Below, piece after piece: positions 1 through 7,715 of a stretch of 64,000 nt of DNA. This DNA comes from Alphaproteobacteria bacterium. Its GTDB lineage: Bacteria; Pseudomonadota; Alphaproteobacteria; Ferrovibrionales; Ferrovibrionaceae. The translations under genes and the position numbers were made by a program. Location: positions 1 through 64,000 of the forward strand of contig JAFKFH010000018.1 of NCBI GenBank assembly GCA_017307375.1, in the 5' to 3' direction. The stretch's first letter is position 1. The number at the start of each line of letters is the position of its first letter. The notes beneath the pieces are model-generated. The model worked only from the letters and a program-made list of their open reading frames with translations, had not been told where the DNA came from and made no database searches.

Positions 1-1250
1 ACGGGGATCGGCACGTTGACGCCGACCATGCCGACCTGGACCTTGTTGACGAAGTCGCGGGCGGCATCGCCGTCGCGGGTGAAGATGGCGACGCCGTTGC
101 CGAACTCATGCTCGGTCGGCAGGCGGGCGGCGGCGTCGAAATCGGGGGCCCGGACGACCGAGAGGACCGGGCCGAAGATCTCTTCCTTGTAGATCGTCAT
201 GTCCGGGGTGACGCGGTCGAACAGGCAGCCGGCGAGGTAGTAGCCGTTCTCGTAGCCCTGCAGCTTGACGCCGCGGCCGTCGACGACGAGTTCGGCGCCT
301 TCGCGCAGGCCGTGCTCGACATAGCCGGTGACCTTGGCCAGATGCTCGCGGGTCACCAGCGGGCCGAACTCGCTCTCGGCTGCCGTGGCCGGGCCGACCT
401 TCAGCGCGCGGACGCGCGGGGCCAGCCGCTCGATCAGCGCGTCGGCGGTGCGCTCGCCCACCGGCACCGCCACCGAGACCGCCATGCAGCGCTCGCCGGC
501 CGAGCCGTAGCCGGCCCCGATCAGCGCGTCGACCGCCTGGTCGAGGTCGGCGTCGGGCATGATGATCATGTGGTTCTTGGCGCCGCCCATCGCCTGGACG
601 CGCTTGCCGTGCGCGGCACCGGTCGCATAGACGTACTTGGCGATCGGGGTCGAGCCGACGAAGGAGATCGCCTGGACCCGCGGGTCGGTCAACAGCGTGT
701 CGACCGCGACCTTGTCGCCATGGACCACGTTCAGCACGCCCGGGGGCGCGCCGGCCTCCAGCATCAGCTCGGCCAGGCGGACCGGGACGCTCGGGTCCTT
801 CTCCGACGGCTTCAGCACGAAGGTGTTGCCGGTGGCGATCGCCACCGCGAACATCCACATCGGCACCATCGCGGGGAAGTTGAACGGCGTGATGCCGGCG
901 ACGACGCCGAGCGGCTGGCGCATCGAATAGAGGTCGATGCCGCGCGAGACCGAATCGGAGAACTCGCCCTTCATCAGATGCGGGATGCCGCAGGCGAACT
1001 CGACCACCTCCAGCCCGCGCTGGATCGAGCCCTTGGCGTCCGAGACCACCTTGCCGTGCTCGCTGGAGAGCAGCACGGCCACCGGGAACGCCGCCTGCGC
1101 GTCGGCGATCGCCGCCTCGACCTCGGCCCGGGTCGCCAGCGGCACCCGCGCCTGCTCCTCGCCCGTCGACGGGTTGTAGACCGCGCCAGACCGATCCGAA
1201 CTGCCGGAAACCGCCTTGCCGCCGATGATGTGGTGAATCTGCCTGGTCAT
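1..1250 (-). CDS. mmsA: CoA-acylating methylmalonate-semialdehyde dehydrogenase (3' end outside window, internal deletion)
   Basis: Aldehyde dehydrogenase of valine and inositol breakdown that makes propionyl- or acetyl-CoA from (methyl)malonate semialdehyde. The frame starts at ATG 1250 and runs off the left edge; about 80 C-terminal residues are missing. Family signatures seen are YNPSTGE, ITPFNFPAMVPMWM, VLKPSEKDPS, GSTPIAKYVY and the catalytic Cys255 in SAGERCMA, ending in GMVGVNVPIP. Odd: AAFP (to residue 56) is joined directly to VAVLLSSEHGK. As I know the family, about 27 residues (the WRxTPPxxRAxVLFRF helix) normally lie between, and Cys255 sits correspondingly early. The join is in frame. 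Divergent from a LysR gene. The family call is secure; whether the product is active is not. Confidence 0.93.
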   Translation of the reverse strand, partial: MTRQIHHIIGGKAVSGSSDRSGAVYNPSTGEEQARVPLATRAEVEAAIADAQAAFPVAVLLSSEHGKVVSDAKGSIQRGLEVVEFACGIPHLMKGEFSDSVSRGIDLYSMRQPLGVVAGITPFNFPAMVPMWMFAVAIATGNTFVLKPSEKDPSVPVRLAELMLEAGAPPGVLNVVHGDKVAVDTLLTDPRVQAISFVGSTPIAKYVYATGAAHGKRVQAMGGAKNHMIIMPDADLDQAVDALIGAGYGSAGERCMAVSVAVPVGERTADALIERLAPRVRALKVGPATAAESEFGPLVTREHLAKVTGYVEHGLREGAELVVDGRGVKLQGYENGYYLAGCLFDRVTPDMTIYKEEIFGPVLSVVRAPDFDAAARLPTEHEFGNGVAIFTRDGDAARDFVNKVQVGMVGVNVPIP

Positions 1251-1279
1251 GGTTTTCCGTCCCCGGATGATCTGGATAT

Positions 1280-1332
1280 TTCTGCACAATTGACAGCTTG
1301 GAATCCCATTGGGTATGCGAAATTCTGCACAA
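1280..1332. repeat. Paired 10-bp direct repeats between mmsA and lysR
   Basis: TTCTGCACAA occurs at 1280-1289 and again at 1323-1332, the starts 43 bp apart (about four helical turns). Both lie between the divergent mmsA and LysR-family starts and flank a -35-like TTGACA. The position suits binding sites for the neighbouring LysR regulator, but that is inference. Confidence 0.45.
1290..1319 (+). promoter_or_regulatory. Putative promoter of the LysR-family gene
   Basis: A perfect TTGACA -35 hexamer (1290-1295) is followed after 18 bases by TATGCG (1314-1319). Transcription would begin near 1326, which argues against start codons at 1309 or 1315 and for those at 1345/1354. The -10 is weak (3/6). 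Confidence 0.4.
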
Positions 1333-1344
1333 CCGATGTGGGGG

Positions 1345-2253
1345 ATGCCACGAGTGACCGATCGCGAGCTGGACTGGAACGATCTGCGCTATTTCCTGGC
1401 CGTGGTGCGCGCCGGCCGGCTGACCGAGGCGGCGCGGCGGCTGGGCCAGGACCATTCGACGGTCGGGCGGCGAATCGCCGCGCTGGAGCAGGCGGTCGGC
1501 GCCCGGCTGTTCGAGCGGCGCCCGCAGGGGTATTTTCTGACGCCGGCCGGCCAGCGGCTGATCCCGACGGCGGAAACCATCGAGCGCGCGGCGCTGGGCG
1601 CGGCGCGTGCCGCCGGCGGCGAGGCGCGCATCGCCGGCATCGTACGCATCGGTGCGCCAGAAGGTTTCGGCGGGCATTTCCTGGCGCCGCGGCTGGGCAG
1701 GCTGGCCACCGCCCACCCGGAACTGCAGCTCGAGCTGGCGGCCCTGCCCCGCGTCTTCAGCCTGTCCAAGCGCGAGGCCGACATCGCCATCGGCCTGAGC
1801 CGCCCGACCGAGGGGCGCCTCTACGTGCGCAAGCTGACCGATTATCATCTGCAGCTCTATGCCGCCGCCGGCTATCTCGACGCCCACCCCGAGATCACCG
1901 GCACCGACGACCTGCACGCCCATCGCCTGATCGGCTATGTCGACGACTACATCTTCACGCCGGAGCTGGATTACCTGCCGCTGATCGCCAAGGGGCTGAA
2001 GGCGACGTTGCGGTCGTCGAACCTGCTGGCCCAGTTGGCCGCCACCGCATCGGGCGCCGGGCTCTGCGTGCTGCCCTGCTTCCTGGCGGCCGGCCGCAGC
2101 GACCTGCGGCCGGTGCTGCCCGACACCGTGCGGCTGACCCGCAGCTTCTGGCTGATCACCCATGCCGACCTGCACGACCTGGCGCAGATCCGGGCGACGT
2201 CGGACTTCATCGCCCAGGAAGTGCGCGAGGCACGGGGTCTGTTCCTCGGCTAG
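1345..2253 (+). CDS. LysR-family transcriptional regulator
   Basis: DNA-binding regulator with an N-terminal winged helix (DLRYFLAVVRAGRLTEAARR, then STVGRRIAALE and ARLFERR) and a LysR substrate-binding domain over the last two thirds; 302 residues is normal. Two starts fit: ATG 1345 and GTG 1354, the latter with a G-rich Shine-Dalgarno (TGGGGGA) about nine bases upstream. In-frame upstream starts (1309, 1315) would lie before the predicted transcription start. Divergent from mmsA, with a repeated 10-mer between, so it probably controls mmsA or the wider catabolic operon to the left; the effector is unknown. It converges with the amidohydrolase gene, leaving 6 bp between stops. Confidence 0.9.
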   Translation: MPRVTDRELDWNDLRYFLAVVRAGRLTEAARRLGQDHSTVGRRIAALEQAVGARLFERRPQGYFLTPAGQRLIPTAETIERAALGAARAAGGEARIAGIVRIGAPEGFGGHFLAPRLGRLATAHPELQLELAALPRVFSLSKREADIAIGLSRPTEGRLYVRKLTDYHLQLYAAAGYLDAHPEITGTDDLHAHRLIGYVDDYIFTPELDYLPLIAKGLKATLRSSNLLAQLAATASGAGLCVLPCFLAAGRSDLRPVLPDTVRLTRSFWLITHADLHDLAQIRATSDFIAQEVREARGLFLG

Positions 2254-2259
2254 GCCGGC

Positions 2260-3447
2260 TCAGGCCAGTTCCTGCGCCACCAGGTTGACCCAGTAGGCAG
2301 AGCCGGTGGTCAGCACCGTGTCGTTGAAGTCGTAATGCGGCGTGTGGACATAATGGCAGCCGCCGGCCGAACCGTCGCCACCATTGCCGAGCAGGATGTA
2401 GGCGCCGGGCTTCTTCTCCAGCATGAAGGCGAAATCCTCGGCCCCGGCCAGCTTGGGCGTGTCGCCGTCGACGCGATCCTTGCCCACGGTCGCCGCGGCG
2501 GCGGCCAGGGCGATGGCCGTATGCTCGGCCGCGTTGACCAGCGGCGGATAGCGGCGCAGGTAGTGATAGTCGGCGGCACAGCCGTGGGCCGTGGCGATCC
2601 CCGCCGCCAGTTCGCCCAACCGGCGTTCCAGCAGGTCGCGGGTGGCCGGCGTGTAGCTGCGCGCGGTGCCGCGGACCACGACTTCCGAGGGGATGACGTT
2701 GGGCGACCCCCAGGCGCCGCCGTGGACATGGCCGACCGACAGCACCGCGGCCTCGAACGGGGTGACGTTGCGGGCGACGATCGTCTGCATCGCGATGATG
2801 AAATTCGCCATCGGCACGGTCGGGTCGGTGCCGCGCTCCGGCGCCGAGCCATGGCCGCCGGTGCCGGTGAACTTGACCGTCCAGGTGTCGGAGGCCGCCA
2901 TCATCGCACCCGGGCGGATGGCGAAGCTGCCGGCGGGAAGGCCGGGCATGTTGTGCATGCCGTAGACCGCGTCGCAGGGGAAGCGGTCGAACAGTCCTTC
3001 CTCGATCATCACCCGGGCCCCGCCCTCGCCTTCCTCGGCCGGCTGAAAGATGAAATGCACGGTGCCGGCGAAATCGCGGTTGGCGGCAAGGTACTGCGCG
3101 GCCCCCAGCAGCATCGCCGTATGTCCGTCATGGCCGCAGGCATGCATCTTGCCGTCGTGGACCGAACGGTAGTCGAACTCGTTCTTCTCCTGCAGGTTCA
3201 GCGCGTCCATGTCGGCGCGCAAGCCGATGGCGCGCTGGCCCGGGCGGTTGCCTGCCAGCGTGCCGACCACGCCGGTGCGGGCCAGCCCCCGGTCGATCGG
3301 GATGCCCCAGCCGGTCAGCCGCTCGGCCACCACATCGGCGGTACGGCGTTCCTCGAAGGCGGTCTCGGGGTGGCGGTGCAGGTCGCGGCGAATGGCGACC
3401 AGCTCGGCCTCGTGGCCGCGCAGGGCGGCAAGAATCTTGTCGGTCAT
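2260..3447 (-). CDS. M20D-family amidohydrolase (hippurate hydrolase/N-acyl-amino-acid deacylase type)
   Basis: Di-zinc hydrolase that removes an acyl group from an N-acyl amino acid or splits a related amide in the cytoplasm. Seen: the metal-binding ACGHDGHTAML, PAEEGEGG with its catalytic Glu, a metal His in YGMHN, and the C-terminal CHYVHTPHYDFND. At 395 residues it has family length, and no export signal is visible. It follows the DUF1194 gene by 13 bp on the same strand, so the two probably share a transcript. The family does not fix the substrate (hippurate, N-acetyl-amino acids and indole-acetyl conjugates are all known). Confidence 0.9.
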   Translation of the reverse strand: MTDKILAALRGHEAELVAIRRDLHRHPETAFEERRTADVVAERLTGWGIPIDRGLARTGVVGTLAGNRPGQRAIGLRADMDALNLQEKNEFDYRSVHDGKMHACGHDGHTAMLLGAAQYLAANRDFAGTVHFIFQPAEEGEGGARVMIEEGLFDRFPCDAVYGMHNMPGLPAGSFAIRPGAMMAASDTWTVKFTGTGGHGSAPERGTDPTVPMANFIIAMQTIVARNVTPFEAAVLSVGHVHGGAWGSPNVIPSEVVVRGTARSYTPATRDLLERRLGELAAGIATAHGCAADYHYLRRYPPLVNAAEHTAIALAAAAATVGKDRVDGDTPKLAGAEDFAFMLEKKPGAYILLGNGGDGSAGGCHYVHTPHYDFNDTVLTTGSAYWVNLVAQELA

Positions 3448-3460
3448 GGCCCCGACTCTG

Positions 3461-4147
3461 TCACTTCAGCGCGGCGATTTCCAGGATCAGCTTCTGGCGG
3501 ATCGCCTCGCCGAAGGCGTCGAAATCGCGCGCCGGAATCATGAAGGCGCCGGGACCGCCGATCACCTCGTCCTGGTAGTAGCGATCGATATCGGGTTCCT
3601 GGTTCAGGATCGGCAGGCCGTTGATGGTGATGCCGGCCGCCACCGCCTCGTCACGCGCCGGCGGCGCCGGCCGGCCGTTGTTGGTGCGCCCGTCGCCCGA
3701 GACGTCGATCACCAGCCGCATCGCCTCGACCGGCAGCTGGCCGATGAGATGCCGGCCAAAGTCGATCGCGCCGCTGACCGAGGTGCCGCCGCCGAAGATG
3801 GTGCGCGGCGCGCCGGCCAGCTTGTCGGCAAAGGCGGCGATATCGGCCGGGCTGCGCAGGATCGTCCAGGTGACGATCTGGTTCTGCAGCGCCGGGCCCG
3901 ACCATTGGAAATAGGTCACGGCGATGCCGCCATGCAGGCCGGACAGGATGGCCCTGATCACCCTGGGGTCGCGGAAGGCATCGGCATAGCCCTGTTGCTG
4001 CAGCCGATAGCCCTGCGTGGTGACCGAGCCGGAGCAGTCGGCCGCCAGCACCAGCGCCAGGTCGACCGGGGCGCGGTCCTCGGCCAGCGCGGGAAGCGCC
4101 GAAAAGCCGAGGAAAATCAACAGGAGACAGCGAAGAACTAGCGGCAT
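3461..4147 (-). CDS. DUF1194 (von Willebrand A-like) exported protein
   Basis: A 228-residue protein of the DUF1194 family. An N-terminal signal peptide (hydrophobic LRCLLLIFLGFSALPALA) leads into a VWA-like fold carrying a MIDAS-type DCSGS near residue 40, a TSVSGAIDF segment and VIDVSGDGRTNNG. This suggests metal-dependent protein binding in the periplasm; no enzymatic role is established. ATG 4147 is preferred; an in-frame TTG at 4156 would sit right against the G-run that could serve as ribosome site. First gene of a likely two-gene unit with the M20 hydrolase. Confidence 0.85.
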   Translation of the reverse strand: MPLVLRCLLLIFLGFSALPALAEDRAPVDLALVLAADCSGSVTTQGYRLQQQGYADAFRDPRVIRAILSGLHGGIAVTYFQWSGPALQNQIVTWTILRSPADIAAFADKLAGAPRTIFGGGTSVSGAIDFGRHLIGQLPVEAMRLVIDVSGDGRTNNGRPAPPARDEAVAAGITINGLPILNQEPDIDRYYQDEVIGGPGAFMIPARDFDAFGEAIRQKLILEIAALK

Positions 4148-4205
4148 CTCGGACAATACCCCCTATAGTTCCGGCCATCAGAGTGCCACAAACGGAACGT
4201 TCGAG

Positions 4206-5183
4206 ATGTTGAAATTGGGGATTGCCGGCCTGGGCCGCTGGGGACGGGTTCTGGTCGATTCGGTGCAGGGCCGTTCGGACAAGGTCCGCTTCGTCGCCGG
4301 CACCACGGGCACCCGCGCCAAGGCCGAGGATTACGCCCGCCAGCAGGGCATCCGGCTGCATGACGATCTCGCCGGCCTGCTGGCCGACGGCGAGGTCCAG
4401 GCGATCGTGCTAGCCACGCCGCACAGTCAGCATGCGGCGCAGATGGCCGCGGCGGCGGCGACCGGCCGCCCGGTCTTCGTCGAGAAGCCGCTGACCCTGA
4501 CCCATGCCGACGCGCTGGCCGCGACGAAGGCATGCGACAAGGTGGTGGTGGCGCTGGGTCACAACCGCCGCTTCATGCCGGCCTATCGCGAGCTTCAGTC
4601 GCTGGTCGCGTCCGGCGCGCTGGGCACCGTCCTGCACGTCTCGGGCAACTATTCGGCCAATGCCGTGCCGAACTGGAAGGAAGGCATGTGGCGGGCCACC
4701 CGGGCGGAGAGCCCCGCCGGCGGCATGACCGGGCTGGGCATCCATCTGGTCGATGCGATGATCGGGCTGGGCCTGCGCTTTGCCGAGGTCCATGTGCGCT
4801 CGACCCGCCGGGTGATGCCGGTCGACGTCGACGATACCACGACCGCGATGATCACTTTCGAAGGCGGGGCGCAGGGGGTGCTGACCACGCTGGTCGCCAC
4901 CAGCCCGATCTGGCGCCTGGACGTCTACGGTTCGAACGGCTGGGCCACGATGGACCAGGAACGCCGCCTCGTGCATGCGGCGTTGGGGCAGCCGGTGCGC
5001 ACCACCGAATTCCCGGCCTTCGATGCCGAGCGCGCCGAGCTCGAGGCCTTCGCCGCCGCGGTGGCCGGCACCGCGCCGTTCCCGATCACGGTGCCCGAAA
5101 TGGTCCACGGGATCGCGGCGTTCGAGGCGATCATCGGCGCGGCGGGCGAAGCGGGCGTCGGGATGCGCAAGGTCGCCGGATGA
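4206..5183 (+). CDS. Gfo/Idh/MocA-family oxidoreductase
   Basis: NAD(P)-dependent dehydrogenase of the glucose-fructose oxidoreductase/inositol dehydrogenase superfamily, 325 residues. The N-terminal Rossmann motif GIAGLGRWG is followed by the family EKP signature (VFVEKPLTL) and then GHNRRF and the C-terminal alpha/beta domain with GGMTGLGIHLVD. Substrate unknown, probably a sugar or polyol. The start at ATG 4206 places the Rossmann glycines at the very N-terminus, as is usual. It is divergent from DUF1194 and overlaps the UPF0178 gene by 4 bp (ATGA), heading a tightly coupled three-gene operon. Confidence 0.9.
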   Translation: MLKLGIAGLGRWGRVLVDSVQGRSDKVRFVAGTTGTRAKAEDYARQQGIRLHDDLAGLLADGEVQAIVLATPHSQHAAQMAAAAATGRPVFVEKPLTLTHADALAATKACDKVVVALGHNRRFMPAYRELQSLVASGALGTVLHVSGNYSANAVPNWKEGMWRATRAESPAGGMTGLGIHLVDAMIGLGLRFAEVHVRSTRRVMPVDVDDTTTAMITFEGGAQGVLTTLVATSPIWRLDVYGSNGWATMDQERRLVHAALGQPVRTTEFPAFDAERAELEAFAAAVAGTAPFPITVPEMVHGIAAFEAIIGAAGEAGVGMRKVAG

Positions 5184-5647
5184 CACAGCCGACCGTCATC
5201 TACGTCGATGCCGATGCCTGCCCGGTGAAGGACGAAGTCTACCGGGTCGCAGGCCGCTACGGCCTCGCCGTCAAGGTGGTGGCGAACGGCGGGTTGGCCG
5301 TGCCGGCCGACCCGCTGATCGAACGCGTCCTGGTGGCGGAGGGGCCCGACGTCGCCGACGACTGGATCGCCGCGCGGGCCGGCCCGCGCGACATCGTGAT
5401 CACCGCCGACATCCCGCTGGCCAGCCGCTGCGTCAAGGCCGGCGCCGAGGTGCTGGCGCCCACCGGCAAGCGGTTCACGCCCGAGTCGATCGGCATGACG
5501 CTGGCCAGCCGCGACCTGATGACCCATCTGCGGGATACCGGCGTGATCACCGGCGGCGGACCGCGCGCGATGAAGGCGACCGACCGGTCGGCCTTCCTGT
5601 CCGCGCTCGACAATGCCGTGGTGCGCCTGCGCAAGAAGCCGACATGA
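5180..5647 (+). CDS. UPF0178 family protein (YaiI/YqxD)
   Basis: A 155-residue cytoplasmic protein of the UPF0178 family. It opens with IYVDADACPVKDEVYR, the family hallmark, and carries DDWIAARAGPRDIVITADIP, an acidic arrangement resembling PIN/NYN-type metal-dependent nucleases. GKRFTPESIG and the TGGGP turn near the C-terminus also match the family. No activity is established. It overlaps its neighbours at both ends (ATGA with the oxidoreductase, 4 bp with the VOC gene), so translation is probably coupled. Confidence 0.92.
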   Translation: MTQPTVIYVDADACPVKDEVYRVAGRYGLAVKVVANGGLAVPADPLIERVLVAEGPDVADDWIAARAGPRDIVITADIPLASRCVKAGAEVLAPTGKRFTPESIGMTLASRDLMTHLRDTGVITGGGPRAMKATDRSAFLSALDNAVVRLRKKPT

Positions 5648-6306
5648 TGAGACTGGCCAAGCCGGCCCTGGATCTCGGGCTCAATACCAACCGGCGCGAC
5701 GATCAGCTCGCCTTCTGGCAGCAGCGGATCGGCCTGCCCTACGATCACATGGGCAAGCTGGGCGGTGGCATGCAGCAGCACCGCCACCACCTGCACGGCT
5801 CGATCCTCAAGGTGAACCACGCCCGCGACCCGCTGCCGCCGGCGGCGCCATCCGGGTTCCGGCGGCTGTGGATCGCCCGGCCGGGCATCGAGGAGCCGGT
5901 CGAGCTGGCCGACCCCGACGGCAATGCGGTGCGCCTGATCCCGCCGGGGCAGGACGCCATCACGGACATCGCCATCGAACTGGCGGCAAACGACGTCGAG
6001 GCCTCGCGCCGCTTCTATGTCGAGGCGATGGGGTTCACCGGCCTCGCCTGCGGCACGACGCGGCTGATCCTGATGCCGGGCCGGGTCGAGCCCTCGCCCG
6101 ACTGGCGGGCACCCGGCTTTCGCTACATCACCGTCCAGGTCTTCGACGCCGTCGCCGCCCACGCCCGCGTGCTGGCCCGTGGCGGCACGGAAGCCGTGCC
6201 GCCACGCGTCCTCGGCGATGTCGTCCGCTTCAGCTTCGTGCGCGACCCCGACGGCAACTTCATCGAGATCTCCGAACGCACGACGCTGACCGGGCGGCCG
6301 CTCTAG
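5644..6306 (+). CDS. VOC (glyoxalase/dioxygenase superfamily) protein, two-module
   Basis: A 220-residue vicinal-oxygen-chelate protein with two VOC modules. The first holds DDQLAFWQQRIGLPYDHMG and the second IAIELAANDVEASRRFYVEAMG, with DPDGNFIEI as terminal signature. Such folds bind one metal and act as lyases, isomerases or dioxygenases on small molecules; the HRHHLHG stretch may hold metal ligands. Substrate unknown. Start is ATG 5644 or the adjacent 5647. Last gene of the operon; its stop overlaps the convergent SDR stop by sharing CTAG. Confidence 0.82.
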   Translation: MMRLAKPALDLGLNTNRRDDQLAFWQQRIGLPYDHMGKLGGGMQQHRHHLHGSILKVNHARDPLPPAAPSGFRRLWIARPGIEEPVELADPDGNAVRLIPPGQDAITDIAIELAANDVEASRRFYVEAMGFTGLACGTTRLILMPGRVEPSPDWRAPGFRYITVQVFDAVAAHARVLARGGTEAVPPRVLGDVVRFSFVRDPDGNFIEISERTTLTGRPL

Positions 6307-7088
6307 CCGCGATAGCGCGCGGCCGGCTGCGACTGGGCGAAGTTCGGCAGCATGGCAAGCCGCGCGGCATTGAACGCCTGCCACTGGCCCTCGTCCGGCA
6401 GCGGCGGAATCGTCACCGTCTCGTGCCGGTCGAACCCGACCAGCGCGGCATCGACCAGGTCGCCGACCTCCATCACCCCGGCAAGATCGTCGACCGAACG
6501 GCCCGAGCGCTCCCAGATTTCGGTGCGGGTGGCCGCGGGCAGCACGGCCTGGACGTAGACGCCTTTCGGCCCCAGCTCGGTCTGCAGCGACTGGGAGAGG
6601 GCCAGGACGTAGGCCTTGGTCGCGCCGTAGATGCCGAGCGGGAATTCCGGGGCCAGCGCCACGACCGACGCGATGTTGACGATCGCGCCGGCGCCGGCGG
6701 CGACGAAGCGCGGAACGACGGCGCCGATCAGCCGCGTCACCGCCGTGACGTTGAGGCGGATCAGACGCTCGAAGGCGTCGAGATCAGGTGCCTCGAACCC
6801 GCCCGGCACCGCCGCGCCGGCATTGTTGACCAGCAGCGCGATCGAGGGATCGTCGCGCAGCCGCGCCTCGACCCGGGCCAGGTCGGCGGCCACGGTCAGG
6901 TCGGCCCGCAGAATGTCGACGGCAGCGCCGGTTTCCGACTTGAGCCGGGCGGCCAGATCGGCCAGCCGGTTCCCGTCGCGGGCGACGAGCACGAGGTCGA
7001 AGCCGCGCCGGGCCAGGCGGTCGGCATAGACGGCGCCGATCCCGGTCGAGGCGCCGGTGACGAGGGCAAGGGGACGCGCGGTGGTCAT
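6303..7088 (-). CDS. Short-chain dehydrogenase/reductase (SDR) controlled by adjacent TetR
   Basis: Classical SDR of 261 residues: the TGASTGIG cofactor loop, NNAG, a catalytic Ser in NIASVVA and YGATK with the catalytic Tyr and Lys. The final half resembles DltE/YqjQ-like SDRs of unknown substrate. ATG 7088 is preferred because AGGA lies about eight bases upstream and it gives the usual short lead to the cofactor loop; in-frame ATGs at 7097, 7106 and 7115 are possible. Divergent from a TetR regulator, with a perfect palindrome between, the usual layout for a regulator that represses both genes until a ligand (often the enzyme's substrate) binds. Confidence 0.9.
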   Translation of the reverse strand: MTTARPLALVTGASTGIGAVYADRLARRGFDLVLVARDGNRLADLAARLKSETGAAVDILRADLTVAADLARVEARLRDDPSIALLVNNAGAAVPGGFEAPDLDAFERLIRLNVTAVTRLIGAVVPRFVAAGAGAIVNIASVVALAPEFPLGIYGATKAYVLALSQSLQTELGPKGVYVQAVLPAATRTEIWERSGRSVDDLAGVMEVGDLVDAALVGFDRHETVTIPPLPDEGQWQAFNAARLAMLPNFAQSQPAARYRG

Positions 7089-7129
7089 GGCAGTCATCCT
7101 ATTCATGACGTTCATCAGCAGAAATTTTC

Positions 7130-7147
7130 ATATTATGATCATAATAT
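7130..7147. promoter_or_regulatory. 18-bp perfect palindrome, probable TetR operator
   Basis: ATATTATGATCATAATAT reads identically on both strands and is strikingly AT-rich for this genome. It lies 20 bp before the TetR-family start and about 42 bp before the preferred SDR start. Its size and place fit the operator of a TetR dimer controlling both genes. Confidence 0.7.
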
Positions 7148-7166
7148 AAAAGTCAAGGAGTGCCGG

Positions 7167-7715
7167 ATGAAAGTCAGCCGCGACCAGCTTGCCGAGAACC
7201 ACCGGCAGATCCTCGACGCCGCATCCCGCCTGTTCCGCGAGCGCGGCATCGACGGCGTGACGGTGGCACAGATCATGCGCGCCGCGGGCCTCACCCATGG
7301 CGCCTTCTACGGGCATTTCAAATCCAAGGAGGCGCTCGTCGCGCAGGCCTGTGCCCACGCCCTGCAGCGCGACGGGATCGACGATCTTGCGCGCTACGTC
7401 GCCGGCTACCTGACGCCTCGCCATCGCGACGAGCAGGCTGATGGCTGCGTCTTCGCCGCCCTGGGGGCGGAAGTGGTGCGCGGCACGCCCGAAGCTCGCA
7501 AGGTCCTGACCCTGGCAGCCGAGCGGCAGATCGAGCGGCTGGCGGCGATCGCGCCGGGCCGCACGCAGGCGGACCGCCGCCGGGCGGCGATCACGACCTG
7601 GTCGGCCATGATCGGCGCCATGATCCTGGCCCGACTGGTCGACGACGGCGCGCTGTCGGCCGAAATTCTCGGCGCGACCGAGGCGGGGCTTCGCGGCTTC
7701 AGCCGAACCGGTTGA
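7167..7715 (+). CDS. TetR-family transcriptional regulator
   Basis: A 182-residue repressor-type protein. The N-terminal helix-turn-helix is clear (ILDAASRLFRERGIDGVTVA, AAGLTHGAFYGHFKSKEAL); the C-terminal ligand domain resembles the TetR_C subgroup near NemR/AcuR-like regulators (DGCVFAALGAEV). Shine-Dalgarno AAGGAG at 7155-7160 sits six bases before ATG 7167. It is divergent from the SDR gene across an 18-bp palindrome and should control that gene and itself. Its 3' end overlaps the convergent SMP-30 gene by 17 bp. Confidence 0.92.
   Translation: MKVSRDQLAENHRQILDAASRLFRERGIDGVTVAQIMRAAGLTHGAFYGHFKSKEALVAQACAHALQRDGIDDLARYVAGYLTPRHRDEQADGCVFAALGAEVVRGTPEARKVLTLAAERQIERLAAIAPGRTQADRRRAAITTWSAMIGAMILARLVDDGALSAEILGATEAGLRGFSRTG

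Noticed and set aside
106-2175. Long minus-strand frame spanning mmsA and the LysR gene
   Set aside because: It crosses two well-supported genes in a wrong frame and gives a low-complexity product.
4194-4203. GAACGTTC palindrome just before the Gfo/Idh start, considered as an operator
   Set aside because: Eight bases only and overlapping the likely ribosome-binding region; no second copy or adjacent regulator supports it.
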